Below, one piece after another: positions 33,978 through 59,368 of a DNA stretch of 64,000 nt. The first letter of the stretch is position 1. Every line of letters starts with the position of its first letter. The notes under the pieces were generated by a model. The model did not search any database and was not told where the DNA came from. It saw only the letters and a program-made list of their open reading frames with translations. The translations under genes were made by a program, and so were the position numbers. Source of the stretch: Mesostigma viride. Its lineage: Eukaryota; Streptophyta; Mesostigmatophyceae; Mesostigmatales; Mesostigmataceae. The DNA is taken from NCBI GenBank assembly GCA_009746045.1, contig RPFO01000072.1:953620-1017619 (forward strand). The letters are read 5' to 3'.

Positions 33978-35349
33978 CTGGGAAAACCCTACGTTCAGGA
34001 CCTGTCGGAGCATCCTGGTTACCGTGCCGTCTAGCTTAGCTGCCAGTGTTGCTGTGAGTGTCCACGCCTCGGTGCCATATGTGAGCACCGTGAGGACGAG
34101 GACCTTGAAGAGCATGCGCTTGCGATGCTCGCCCAGGCCCTTGGAGCGCCAGTAGGTGTTGAGAGAACGAAGCCTAACCCAGGCCAGGCCGATGCGGATG
34201 TCCACATCGTCGGCGGTGTCAGGGAGCATGCTCCCCAACAGTTTGAAGCGATCGCGGAACGGGACCTCCGTCCCGTCGAGCAGGCGCGGCAGCGGTGGGC
34301 GACTGGAGGCCCCAATCACCATCGCCTCAGTTTTGACACTAATCTCCAACCCCACCGCCCTCACCTCCAGGCCCAGACAGTCCAGCCAGGTCTGAATGTG
34401 CTCGCGCGGGGGCGCGCGATGAGGGTGGTGTCGTCCGCATAAATCAGGTCAGCCAGGCGATAACCCGTGCTAACCCCGCCGTGCCCGGGCTCGTTAAGGA
34501 TGTCCAAGCCTGGCTCGAACCCCTTAAGAGCAGTAAAGCGCGCACGTGCCCGGCGCATGACGTGATCCACGACAATAATGAACAGGTATGGGGACAGGAC
34601 ACAACCTTGCCACACCCCGTGGTGAAGGGGGAATGGTGGGGTGGTGCCTTCCGCAGTCCGCACTACTGCCTGTGAGCCCTCATACAGTCGACGAATGGCA
34701 GCAATAAACGCTGGTGGCACCCGATCCAGAGCTAGGATTGCCCAAAGAGCCTCCCAGAGGACCGTGTCAAATTAAAAAATTAAATTAAATTAAATTATAA
34801 CATGCCTCCGTTGGGAGATCATGTAGCACATATTCCATGGTGGGTGGGTGGAGTGGAGGAAGCCGTGTAATTGCACTAACCTAACTCTAAGCTATCCAGT
34901 CTAGAAAAGCCTAACTACACTACTCATCAAAACGCCTCCTCCTCTTGGGGGGAGGTGGCTTGCCCACAGGGTCTGGCGTGTGAGCCTTGACAATCTTCTG
35001 CCACCGCGTCTTGTCCTGCATGGCGGTCCAAAGAAGGGAGAGAGAGTGGATGCGGTGTTCAAACTGGGCTGGGACCACTAGGTCGTCCAGCAACATCTGG
35101 GTGTAGTTCGATGGCATGTTTCCCTACCCTTTTGGGAATGCCCTTGGGGACCGTGTCAAAGGCCTTGATATAGTCAACAAAAATGAAGACCAGCGGCAAA
35201 CTGTCAGGGCAAAGGCGACGCACCTCCTCCATCAACCGGCGCGCGACAAACACAGCCATGACAGTGTTACGACCACGACGGAAACCCATCTGAGACTCAC
35301 CCAGGTGTGGGTCCATCGCGGCGCGGAGCCTGTGCAGCATCATGCGCAT
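33978..35349 (-). pseudogene. LINE reverse transcriptase, interrupted
   Basis: Upstream piece: QMGFRRGRNTVMAVFVARRL and FIFVDYIKAFDTV (RT motif A). Downstream piece after the insertion: FDTVLWEALWAILALDRVPP, RLYEGSQAVVRTAEG, GVWQGCVLSPYLF (motif B), LADLIYADDTTLIA (motif C, YADD), then a frame change to the thumb region (GLEISVKTEAMVIG, KLLGSMLPDTADDVDIRIG, LTYGTEAWTLT) and QRRSLESLYQGMPRISDEIG. Both halves of motif A reappear because the duplicated target lies within it. Not functional. Confidence 0.88.
34772..35147 (-). mobile_element. Nested 5'-truncated LINE 3' end, minus strand
   Basis: 376 bp inserted exactly in RT motif A of the host LINE, flanked by GGACCGTGTCAAA (34759-34771 and 35148-35160). 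Encodes MPSNYTQMLLDDLVVPAQFE, PVGKPPPPKRRRRFDE (stop at 34920), then the family's 3' tail with (AATTA)n end. Confidence 0.93.
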
Positions 35350-35419
35350 TCATGAAGACCTTCAGCGCGGCGCTCTGGAGGCAGACACCCCGGTAGTTAC
35401 CGGGGTCAGCAGCAGAGCC

Positions 35420-35430
35420 AAATTATGGAT
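35420..35430. repeat. Target-site duplication, host LINE, right
   Basis: Same 11 bases as 32972-32982. Confidence 0.85.
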
Positions 35431-35515
35431 GGCTTACGTGTAGAGCGATGTACTAGATGACCTAGACGGTGGGGCCGGAAACAGCTTGCTTGATCAGGGC
35501 GTGTGTTTCGAGCCT
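35431..35515 (+). repeat. Repeat family R, copy 2, right half
   Basis: GGCTTACGTGTAGAGCG...GACCTAGACGGTGG...GATCAGGGCGTGTGTTTCGA, matching copy 1. Confidence 0.85.
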
Positions 35516-37100
35516 AACTGCTGAATCTATTGAAGATATTGCTGAATCTATAGAAGATGACTCACCACTAGACCTTAAGTGCGCAGGAGTACTACGTACT
35601 TCATATATAATTAAGACAGCCAGCAGAATGGAGTGCGCGGTGGAACCAGGTCTGCTCGCTCATAGTCCTCATCTGGAACACGAAATGCTTTATTCGTGAT
35701 AAACGCACGAGCATGTAACCAAAGAAGATCGATTCAAATTGAAAATACAAAACCGGTATTGTTTTCAAATGTTTCCCATGTAGCCAGAGGCAGTGCTCTT
35801 CTGGGCAAACCTAACGTAGAAAGCGAGCATGCATCTTGCATGCTCAACCCCAACACCAGCAGATAGCAGGGTACTTGGTAACAGCCTGGGCAGCCTTCCA
35901 TCCAGTTCTACAAATCCGAGCGGATCTCTGTTCCGTTTACCTGCAGGCCATTCCCCGATTGCCCGAACAAGACTATTATACGAGGATGGGCAAGCCGCCA
36001 TCAGGGACCTGCAGCAAGCCCAAACTCTTGCCTGGCGATCAGTGCGGGCTACGTCCATGGACATGAGGAGCAGCGCACCATGCTGGTGATGTTGATGTTG
36101 GTGCTTTATCAATCTACGCAGGGTCTCCCAGTGGGTGCTTGCAAGAACCGAGCGTGTGCGTGTGTGGGCTTGAGCGCTTGCCCAACAACAGTTGCCACAT
36201 GGCACGCATCCGCGAAGATCCCTTTGAGGGCACGGTTTGCGGGGAAAAAAAAAGCGCAACAAGAATCTGCCAAACCCATTCGGTCCACAAGGCCTCGTAG
36301 AGACACCGCCGCCGCCAGCTGGCCGCATCCCTGCAATCACTCGGGCACTGCGCATGGCCAGACTTACATCCGGCGTGCACGGCGCGCGTGTTCAGGTAAA
36401 CGTCTGCCGCTTCCTTCCTTTGTCAGCCAGAGGCAGCGCTCGTCCTTTTCTCGCCACGGAGAGCGCGTGCCATCCATCCACCTCAACTGGCAGGACATTA
36501 ATCACCCCATCGGCTGCACGTCACTGGCAGTTGACCAGCAAATCATCCGGCTGCCCTCTAGTCCTTGCCATACTCCTGCAGCACCTGGCGCCCAAAGTTG
36601 CTCGACCATCGCTGCGAGGGGATCGGCCGGCACGGCTCTATGGGCCGCATCTGGCAGACGTCACCCGAGGGCAGACGACACACGACATGGCCGACGTCAC
36701 CCGCAGAGGGCAGGTAAGCCACAGGAGCCGATAGAGCGCCGGGGCACACAGGACAGGGCAGAGAGATCATGCCGGAGTATTAGAATGGCGGACGTCACCG
36801 CAGGGGCAGACACGTGGCACACGAGACGGCAGCCACCATCCGATACAACGGGAGGACACACGACAGGGCAGGCTGGGAGATGCCATCGACATCCCATGGA
36901 CATCAGACGAGTAAGGCAGTCAATCTAGCTCGCAGCGGAGCGCATAAGCCGGCCGATATAGCATGACACCGCAGGTGTCAGGCATATTGACAGACGGCAT
37001 CATGACCAACGAACGCCTGGCACTTGCCAGTGCCAGGCATGCATCAATTAATAAGCACGTGACGCACAATTAAAGAACCTCCAATCCTATACACAACAAG
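35516..37100. other. Intergenic, weakly repetitive
   Basis: Contains GCTGAATCTATAGAAGATGA sequence also found at 32352-32412, and degenerate GACGTCACCCGAGGGCAGAC-type phrases at 36655-36850. A 196-codon minus frame (36355-35765) has no recognisable domain and overlaps other frames; I do not call it a gene. Confidence 0.45.
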
Positions 37101-38279
37101 GAGCGAGATCATGACATGCTAGAGTGGCTCTCGGCACTACGCATCACCTCACTCACGTTGATGCTACGCAAGACACCAGCGCAAGGCATGATGCAGCAAG
37201 GCTGGGGGCCATACAGGGCAGCCTAACAAAAGCACACTAAAGGCAGGGAAACCTTATGTGGGCGACCGCTCAGCAGAGAAACCAAACAAGGGATTTCCAC
37301 CTTAGCAGGGTACACGTGGAAAAATTTCAATGATAGCTCGATTGTGCTGGTGCATGTAGCCATGTCTTAAACATCAAGACAAGGCGATGCCCAAAATAAA
37401 GGATCCAACAGGCAATCTGGCGCGGACCCGCCGTGCGCTGTAGATGTCCGTCTCAGCTACTACAACTTCCAAAAAACACACTACTGCTGCGGCGGAAGCC
37501 GCAATGGAGCACGCCGTTCGGAGCTTTCTATTATTAACCCTGCAAGTAAGACATTCTGCCGTAATAGTATTATAGTCTGCCCAACTGGTTTCTCTGGTGC
37601 TTTCAAAATCTTTGCAAACGCGAAATACGGGGGGAAACAGACAAAAGGAAGATATAGAATACCGTGCAAGTATTTTGTAGCCAATCACGCAGCGAGAGCC
37701 GTCACGGATAATCCATTCACGCATCACACACCGCGCATACGCCAGGCCCCCATTCATGACTACGGGAAAATCCTACCTCCAGCTTAGAAGACTTCACGAA
37801 AATCCAGCCAAGTACGGCGAATGCGCCCAGCCCGATCACCGCAGTATTTCGGCGCCAGTGCTTAGGGTCAGCAAACCACCCACCGGCAGGGCTCCAAACA
37901 TCCTTTGGATATGGCGAAGCATGCCCTACGTGCTCGCTTCCTCCCATCGTAAGATTACAATGCTACTCCGAAGGACAACGGGAAATGAGCTTTTTAATTC
38001 CCGGCGATGTTGGGCATATACAGCAAGTTAGCCAAAGTGGTGCGTAAAAATTGAAAAGGCAGAAAAGACCCCGTCAGACCGCTTTCCAGCCCAGACCCAG
38101 GAAAAGGCCTCCCAGTTGCCGTGTGGAGTGGGCGTGCATCCATCGCACCATGCATGCAACATGCCTACATGTATTCTGACAAAAAGAATTTAGGTAAACT
38201 AGCGTTGCGCCAAAGTAAAAGCAAAAGTTCCACAGGTCGGACAAATACAAATAAAATATGATTCAAATACTTTTGGCTG
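37101..38279. other. Intergenic, nothing recognised
   Basis: No supported coding region or repeat. Confidence 0.4.
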
Positions 38280-38900
38280 CTTACCGGTCGCCGTTGGATT
38301 AATCTAAATATTTTGGTCAAGGCCGGTTTCACCGTTGGATTAATTTAGATTTTTTGGTCAAGGCCAATTTCGCCGTTGGATTAATCTAAATATTTTGGTG
38401 AAAACTTTTTCACCGTTGGATTAATCTAAATATTTTGGTCAAAGCCGGTTTCGTCGTTGGATTAATCTAAATATTTTGGTGAAAACTTTTTCGCCGTTGG
38501 ATTAATCCAAATATTTTTTGCCGAAATTTATAAATCAAATGCGCAAATACGGCCAAATATCATTTATATTTGTCCGACATGTTCAACTTCAGATGTTAAA
38601 GTTAAAGGCCCTGGCGGCACGAGTATTTAAATATTCATTTAGATTAATTTAAATATTCAAAGCCGGTTTCACCGTTGGATTAATTTAGATATTTTGGTCA
38701 AAGCCGGTTTCACCGTTGGATTAATTTAGATTTTTTGGTCAAGGCTGATTTCGCCGTTGGATTAATCTAAATATTTTGGTGAAAACTTTTTCGCCGTTGG
38801 ATTAATCTAAATATTTTGGTCAAAGCCGGTTTCACCGTTGGATTAATCTAAATATTTGTTGCCGAACGGGGTTCACCGTTGGATTAATTTAGTGGACTAA
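38280..38900. repeat. AT-rich tandem array, about 40-bp unit, in two blocks
   Basis: Unit contains CGCCGTTGGATTAATCTAAA followed by TATTTTGGTCAA or TATTTTGGTGAAAAC. About six units at 38285-38515 and six at 38655-38890, separated by a spacer. Confidence 0.9.
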
Positions 38901-38963
38901 ATATGCAACATTTATAAATCAAATGCGCAAATACGGCCAAATATCATTTATATTTGTCCGACC
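38522..38963. repeat. 57-bp direct repeat flanking the second array block
   Basis: The phrase AAATCAAATGCGCAAATACG...ATTTATATTTGTCCGAC occurs at 38522-38581 and again at 38907-38963, so block plus flank was duplicated as a larger unit. Confidence 0.85.
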
Positions 38964-39607
38964 TGTGAAAAGTTCGCACATCAATGTTTTCGCGCCGCGC
39001 CGGACACCCCAGCGCCGCGCCGGACTCGGTTTTTGGGACCATCGAAGCGGACGCGAGTTGCTGTTGAATGTTGTTGCCCACGCCGCTCGCCAGCAGACGA
39101 GAGTACCGCGGTCCCCTGCGGTCCCTAAAAGTTTTGCCATGTATCCCTACATGTAAAGACCATAGGGCATCCTGTGGCCCGTACGCCGTTAATATATCCT
39201 ACTGTAGCAATCGATCGCACGCCAAGTAGCCTCGATGGAGTGGCATAGGGGGATAGCACATTACCATATGTACAGTGTATACAACTCGAGTTACTCGACA
39301 GGTTGGCAAGATCAATGGTGAAGTTGGCCGGATTACGCGGTACGCCTGGTGTTATTACTCTAGGCGTACGCGAGATGTACACGGCTGGGCCTTAATTAAA
39401 TGCTTTTGTCGACTGATCATTATTAGCTGTGATGTGTTGTCACGCACTAGTTTTCCTGGCTTTGTGGGCTTTTTGCTGTTATTTGCTGCCTTGGCAGCCC
39501 AAGCACGCGATTGAGGGCCGAGGGGCGGTGATCAATATTCCGAACGAGGCTATTATTATTAGATAACCCCGACATGAGCTGCCACGAATGATTGAAAGTC
39601 TAGGGAG
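38964..39607. promoter_or_regulatory. Upstream region of the mosaic lectin gene
   Basis: No other gene lies between the AT-rich arrays and the first exon at 39608, so the promoter is expected here. I see no decisive core element. Confidence 0.35.
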
Positions 39608-54614
<15,007 letters not shown>

Positions 54615-55049
54615 GCTTGGAAATTTTCTCTGAAAGCGACTCCATTGTTTCGAGCTCACCCCTTGCCGTGTGATGCCTTGCCTTGAATGCCTTGTCGTGT
54701 GGGATGAGCAGTACTCCTGTATGCTCCTGTAGGCTGTGCCGGTATGAGCCTGCATGATCGGGTGCATTTCGCCGCGTTCACTCAAGCTTCCTGTATATAC
54801 CTTTGCGAAGTTCCAGGTCCACTACCCTTCATGGCCACTAGAGCCATGTTCCGCCCTTGAACAATGCAGTCATGAGCCTGTGGGTAATAGCTCCACGATT
54901 TGCTGTACGTGCCTTGTGACGGAAGCCGTCGTCACTTACCTGCAAGATGTAGCCACAAATTGATGAGAAGCAAAAGCTTTGCAAAGGGACGGAGGGAGGA
55001 GGGAAGGAGTCGGTTGCTCAGATTAGACAAAGGCATTAATTAGTACCCT

Positions 55050-55370
55050 CCCTCCCTCCCTCCCTCCCTCCCTCCCTCCCTCCCTCCCTCCCTCCCTCCC
55101 TCCCTCCCTCCCTCCCTCCCTCCCTCCCTCCCTCCCTCCCTCCCTCCCTCCCTCCCTCCCTCCCTCCCTCCCTCCCTCCCTCCCTCCCTCCCTCCCTCCC
55201 TCCCTCCCTCCCTCCCTCCCTCCCTCCCTCCCTCCCTCCCTCCCTCCCTCCCTCCCTCCCTCCCTCCCTCCCTCCCTCCCTCCCTCCCTCCCTCCCTCCC
55301 TCCCGCCCGCCCGCCCGCCCGCCCGCCCGCCCGCCCGGCCTTCCCTCTCCCTCCCTCCCTCCCTCCCTTC
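55050..55370. repeat. (CTCC)n array with a (CCCG)n block
   Basis: About 250 bp of CTCC units, then eight CCCG units (55302-55336), then CTCC again. Frames across it (REGG, RAGG) are artefacts. Confidence 0.97.
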
Positions 55371-55439
55371 CCCACCCAACATGCTTTCCACGCCATGGGT
55401 GCCATTACTGGGTGGCTAAAGTAAAGGTTGCTATGAGAA

Positions 55440-55525
55440 TCACCATAAGGGTCACTAGAAGGGTCACTATACAGGCCACTACTAGGATAAAGGTCACTGT
55501 AAAGGTCACTATTACGGTCACAGAG
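55440..55525. repeat. Degenerate AAGGTCACTA repeats
   Basis: Seven irregular copies of AGGGTCACTA/AAGGTCACTGT, echoing the TGTAGGTCAC decamer of intron 8. Confidence 0.65.
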
Positions 55526-55583
55526 TTTTCCACAAGCCCCTGCTACATTATCAACTGGCAACCTTACGTTTTTCTTCTGGCAG

Positions 55584-55591
55584 CTCTTCCA
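55584..55591 (+). CDS. Possible 8-nt microexon
   Basis: CTTCTGGCAG|CTCTTCCA|GTAAGAC: strong acceptor and donor eight bases apart. Joining exon 9 (phase 2) through it to the exon at 55690 (needs phase 1) restores the frame. Without it the two exons are out of phase. Inference only. Confidence 0.3.
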
Positions 55592-55689
55592 GTAAGACAA
55601 AGTCACCCCAGCTGCCTGCGTGGCTGTGCACCTGCCTGGCCACCCCTGAATCGTGAAACCTTCCATCAGTGTTCTTCCCCCGGATGTAG

Positions 55690-55832
55690 GGATGCTGCGC
55701 GTGCGCGTGGGGGGAGGGCTCTGCGCTAGCCCCCTGGGGGTCCCCAACACCCCCCTTGATGTGACACTGTCACTCGGCACGCTGGGGTTCCAAGATCCTC
55801 TTCTCGTGGACGTCTCTGTCGTGTTTACCCAG
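55690..55832 (+). CDS. Exon 10 candidate: beta-sandwich segment
   Basis: Acceptor GATGTAG. Reads MLRVRVGGGLCASPLGVPN, DVTLSLGTLGFQD, LLVDVSVVFTQ. Donor CAG|GTAAAA in phase 0, matching the acceptor at 62318. Probably the same gene as exons 1-9. Confidence 0.6.
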
Positions 55833-56125
55833 GTAAAATATGGAGGGTTGCTGTTTCCCGCCGGAAATTGCTATAGTTTAGATGTCAGTAACAAGCACAG
55901 CAATGAAGAAAAACGTCCGGCAGATGTTTACAAACAGGGATGGCTATCCACGAGGTCTATGGTAGAAGGGGGATGTCTACAGAAGAGGTGTATATATCCA
56001 TGTATACGGGCGATATAAGTGATATAGGTGAGGTATATGAAGGGTGTATGGTTTTTAGGAGGCAAGCTGTCATGAGAGCGCGCGCATGCATCTAATTCCT
56101 GAAACCCATAAATAACTATCCTAAT

Positions 56126-56263
56126 ATTCTATGAACCGTGGAACTCCAGGGTAACCAGACTCTTTTTTAAAACAATGAGTGGAGCACATACAAAAGGCAG
56201 GCCACATCCTGGCCGCCGATGCTCATGGGAACACTTATTGCTTGGCAAAGGCTAGCCTTACCC
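56126..56263 (-). repeat. Split direct repeat A, outer copy
   Basis: 138 bp, same as 56720-56857 with two or three differences. Confidence 0.93.
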
Positions 56264-56288
56264 CCAAACACGCAGGGAGGGTGGGCGG

Positions 56289-56721
56289 GAAAAGAAAAGA
56301 GGCCGACCTTAGCTAGGTGGGTTTGTTTTTGTCCTTTTTTGCGTGTCATGCGGCCTTGGCCCGGACGGCATTTTTTCGCCACGCAAATGTTGCGTCTGAA
56401 CAAATGACGCAATGTGGCGTTCTAATTGCCGGCAGCTTACGTAAGGCTGCCGGGGCTATTAGGTCACATATTGCGTGAGAGAAAGAATCTAGATCTAGTT
56501 CATCACTACGCCATGAGCCAAGAAACCTAGACAGTGGCAGGTTTATATCTCAACGTAGCTCCTGCCACCTGGCCAAGAAAAACTGGCCAAAGCTTTGGCC
56601 ACGACTGATCCGGATCAGGCCGCACCGGCCTCAAAAGGTATGTCACGTGAACCCAATAACCTAGCTATAGCGGCTACCCTTCCATCTCACTATAAAGAAA
56701 CTATGTTCAGAGAACCACGAT
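56289..56721 (-). repeat. Split direct repeat B, 3' copy
   Basis: 433 bp, same as 61192-61624 with a few substitutions (for example CCAAGAAACC versus CCAGGAAACC). Confidence 0.95.
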
Positions 56722-56857
56722 TCTATTAACCGTGGAACTCCAGGGTAACCAGACTCTTTATTAAAACAATGAGTGGAGCACATACAAAAGGCAGGCCACA
56801 TCCCGGCCGCCGATGCTCATGGGAACACTTATTGCTTGGCAAAGGCTAGCCTTACCC
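56720..56857 (-). repeat. Split direct repeat A, inner copy
   Basis: Follows the pol stop codon at 56930 on the minus strand. Confidence 0.93.
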
Positions 56858-56929
56858 TTATATCCCTCCCTGGCGATCCATGCCAGGGGCAAAGAACCTA
56901 GCATAATGACAGAGAAATGAACAACCAAA

Positions 56930-59368
56930 CTAGGTGGAGGGCAATTTCAAAATAGCCCGCCAGGCCCGAGGGGGGCAGGCGGCCATGGCCCGAAGAATAA
57001 CCTCAGGCAGCTGCACCTCCAAACTGCGGTGCAAGCCCACATAATGGGCAACCGTGGAGCTGCTAAGCCAGCGCCCCCGGCCCTGGATGTCCCCCATGCT
57101 GCGACCCGCGAGGAAATCGTGAGTGGCACCTCCATGCCGCAGCCCGTGAATGGTGAAAATCTGGGCGACCCCCAAGGCCTGACTCGCAGCCTGCCAAATG
57201 CGCCGGAATTGCGGGTAGGTGAAAGGGAACACGGCCTCCCAAGCGTGCTTACCCGCGATGCAGTGACGGAGGATGGTTTCAGACATCACATCTTCTACCA
57301 CCACTGACTGAGTCTTGCCCTTAGAGGTCTTGGTAGACCTCAGCAGTAGGGCGCCCCGTTGAGCCGGCCCAAGCCGAACGTCAGGCTGGAGGCGCACATG
57401 GCCAACACGGAGGTTCAGCGCCTCCGAGATTCGCAGGTAATGGCGGAACACGATGACAACCAGCAGGCCCGCAAGGCGCTGACCTTGCATGACCATCGTG
57501 CTGGCAAGTGCAAACGCCGCCTCCCATGGAATGGGAGGAGGGGCACGGGGGGGCACAAGTGTTTTCCACCCAGCGAGGACGCCACGGGCCAAGTCCCACC
57601 GCTTCACCATACCGGGATAATAAAGTTGCAACCCCATCAAGGCATTGACACACACTTGGCGGCTGTACCCCCGAAAATGAGCCCAGGCGACATACGCACA
57701 AAATGTCTCCTCAAGGGTGTCAGCTCGTGACGATGACCCGTCCGCCCGCCCACCAGCCTCCCACCAAGTCAAGAGGGAATCAAGACCACGACGGTAGGCC
57801 AGCAAAGTAGCCGGCTTTACTTTCCCCTCTAGCAATGGAAGGTAGCTAACAGGTGCAGGGGGCCCCGGGTTAGGATGGATGCCTTCCGCGGTCAGGTCGC
57901 GCACCCAGCCTGCCAAGAAAGTCGCCATGGATTGGCCGCGAGAAACGCCATCGGCTGGTTGAAGTGCACTCGGCGTCCACACCCACTGGGAACGACTCCC
58001 CGTGGCGAGGGTCAGCGCGCACAAGCGGCGGCACTGCTTGTTGAGCTTGTGGGATGAGGACCGCCCCTTAGCCAAGCAGCCCAACGCCGCGGTGGAGTCC
58101 ACCAACCTCACCACCCGCTTGCCTCGGTTTGCCAAGCTGCGCGCACTCCTCTCCACGCCCTTCACTGCAGCCCGCACCTCCTTCTCGTTGATGTGCATCC
58201 CCGGATCCCGCCAACGACTCCGGACCCCAACCCGCCATTGCTGGCTAGTGATTGCTTGTTGCGCCCGCGCGCTCAGTGGCCTAGGGCCAGCGTAGGCCAC
58301 CTCACTTGGTATGAGCAAAGTCGGGTACCCCCGCACCTCTCGTGCCCTCGCCAGCTCCGTCACATCGCCCGGCTCCATGGTTGCGTACACGACACCTTGC
58401 CCGTAGGTGGACGCGTCAGATGCAACCACCTCACGGGCCAAAGGTGCGCTTCGGTCAACCCTTAGCATGGGAGCCAAGGCCAGGGCACACTCTAACTCCT
58501 CCCGCACCCCGGCCCACAGCACCCAGGATCGCTGCCCCCACCCTTGCAGGCTGATGAATTTGAAACATTGCTGCCAAATGGACAAGCAGCTGCGGCTTAA
58601 CATCTGCAGCCACAACCACCGCCCCAAGACGGCAGCCAGCCCCTCGGCCGTAGCTCGGCCTCGAGTGAGTATAGCCTGCGTGTGGGCGATCACAAGGTTG
58701 AGCTGCTTGACCGTTGGTTCCAGCACGCCGTTCCGTCGGTGCACCACCCCTAGGGCTTCTAGCTCGTCCCCTTCCAGGCTCGCCATCTTAGTCTTCTCCT
58801 TAGACGGCACAAGGTTGTTAGGGAGGTAGCCTTCCTCAATAGCGCGCGTGATGAGCTGGTTCACCGCCTCGCAGGTCCGCCCGTTGCTGGCCACCAAGTC
58901 ATCAATGGTGATGGACAGCATGGGGGCAGGGGGGTTTTCCAGGTCAATCTGAAGCTCCCCGGCGCGCTCCTCCTTGTACTCGATGGCCAAGCGCAGTGGC
59001 TGGCCACACTCGTCGCGCACCAAGGTGAGCTCACCTGCGCTTGAGAGGTAGTTGACCTGGCGCCTCGGATCCAGGGCACCGGTCATGTAGAGCACCATCT
59101 CATGGATGGCCTCCCCCAGCGCCACCGCATGGGAATGTCCCATGGCCAGCACCTTGAGCACGGGCCACACCTTCCGCCTGGGCCCTGCCAGACCTACGCT
59201 AGTCGACCACACACTAGGAAGCCCTTGGTAGTCCCACCACCACTCGGGCACCTCGATGGAATAGTAGTATGACACGAGGTCGCTCTTGGCGCAGTAGCAC
59301 CAGCCTTGATGTAGACCTCCACGAGGATGCCCAGGTGGGGTAGCAGGATCTTGGGGGGGTCCACCCAC
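56930..59368 (-). CDS. YR retrotransposon pol: RT, RNase H, tyrosine recombinase
   Basis: Approximate residues in this 812-codon frame: RT from CAKSDLVSYYYSIEVPEWWW (26-45) through MGHSHAVALGEAIHE (76-90) to motif C SITIDDLVASN (152-162; IDD in place of YxDD). RNase H: VVASDASTYGQGVVYA (about 315), HINEKEVRAAV (about 392), VDSTAALGCLAKGRSSSHKL (about 417), SALQPADGVSRG (about 466). Tyrosine recombinase: FRHYLRISEALNLR (Arg box I), IHGLRHGGATHDFLAGRS (H-x2-R), RGRWLSSSTVAHYVGLHR (Trp and the nucleophile Tyr). The first RT block (VGELRFIVNRKLGNLLW) lies in the overlapping gag frame; the shift falls near 59305 without a homopolymer and may be programmed or an error. Stop at 56930. Confidence 0.9.
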   Translation of the reverse strand: MGGPPQDPATPPGHPRGGLHQGWCYCAKSDLVSYYYSIEVPEWWWDYQGLPSVWSTSVGLAGPRRKVWPVLKVLAMGHSHAVALGEAIHEMVLYMTGALDPRRQVNYLSSAGELTLVRDECGQPLRLAIEYKEERAGELQIDLENPPAPMLSITIDDLVASNGRTCEAVNQLITRAIEEGYLPNNLVPSKEKTKMASLEGDELEALGVVHRRNGVLEPTVKQLNLVIAHTQAILTRGRATAEGLAAVLGRWLWLQMLSRSCLSIWQQCFKFISLQGWGQRSWVLWAGVREELECALALAPMLRVDRSAPLAREVVASDASTYGQGVVYATMEPGDVTELARAREVRGYPTLLIPSEVAYAGPRPLSARAQQAITSQQWRVGVRSRWRDPGMHINEKEVRAAVKGVERSARSLANRGKRVVRLVDSTAALGCLAKGRSSSHKLNKQCRRLCALTLATGSRSQWVWTPSALQPADGVSRGQSMATFLAGWVRDLTAEGIHPNPGPPAPVSYLPLLEGKVKPATLLAYRRGLDSLLTWWEAGGRADGSSSRADTLEETFCAYVAWAHFRGYSRQVCVNALMGLQLYYPGMVKRWDLARGVLAGWKTLVPPRAPPPIPWEAAFALASTMVMQGQRLAGLLVVIVFRHYLRISEALNLRVGHVRLQPDVRLGPAQRGALLLRSTKTSKGKTQSVVVEDVMSETILRHCIAGKHAWEAVFPFTYPQFRRIWQAASQALGVAQIFTIHGLRHGGATHDFLAGRSMGDIQGRGRWLSSSTVAHYVGLHRSLEVQLPEVILRAMAACPPRAWRAILKLPST

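Larger units (their letters stand above)
32983..35419 (-). mobile_element. 5'-truncated RT-bearing LINE carrying two nested insertions
   Basis: Minus-strand element split in three pieces: 35419-35161 (up to RT motif A), 34758-33978 (rest of RT), 33524-32983 (C-terminus and 3' tail). Two later LINE fragments occupy 34772-35147 and 33537-33965, each with its own target duplication. The 3' tail reads ATGTGCTACATGATCTCCC, stem-loop, GTTATAATTTAATTTAAT. The outer element itself sits in repeat family R, bounded by an 11-bp duplication. Confidence 0.9.

Noticed and set aside
55023-55780. Open frames of REGG and RAGG repeats
   Set aside because: Products of the (CTCC)n/(CCCG)n array.
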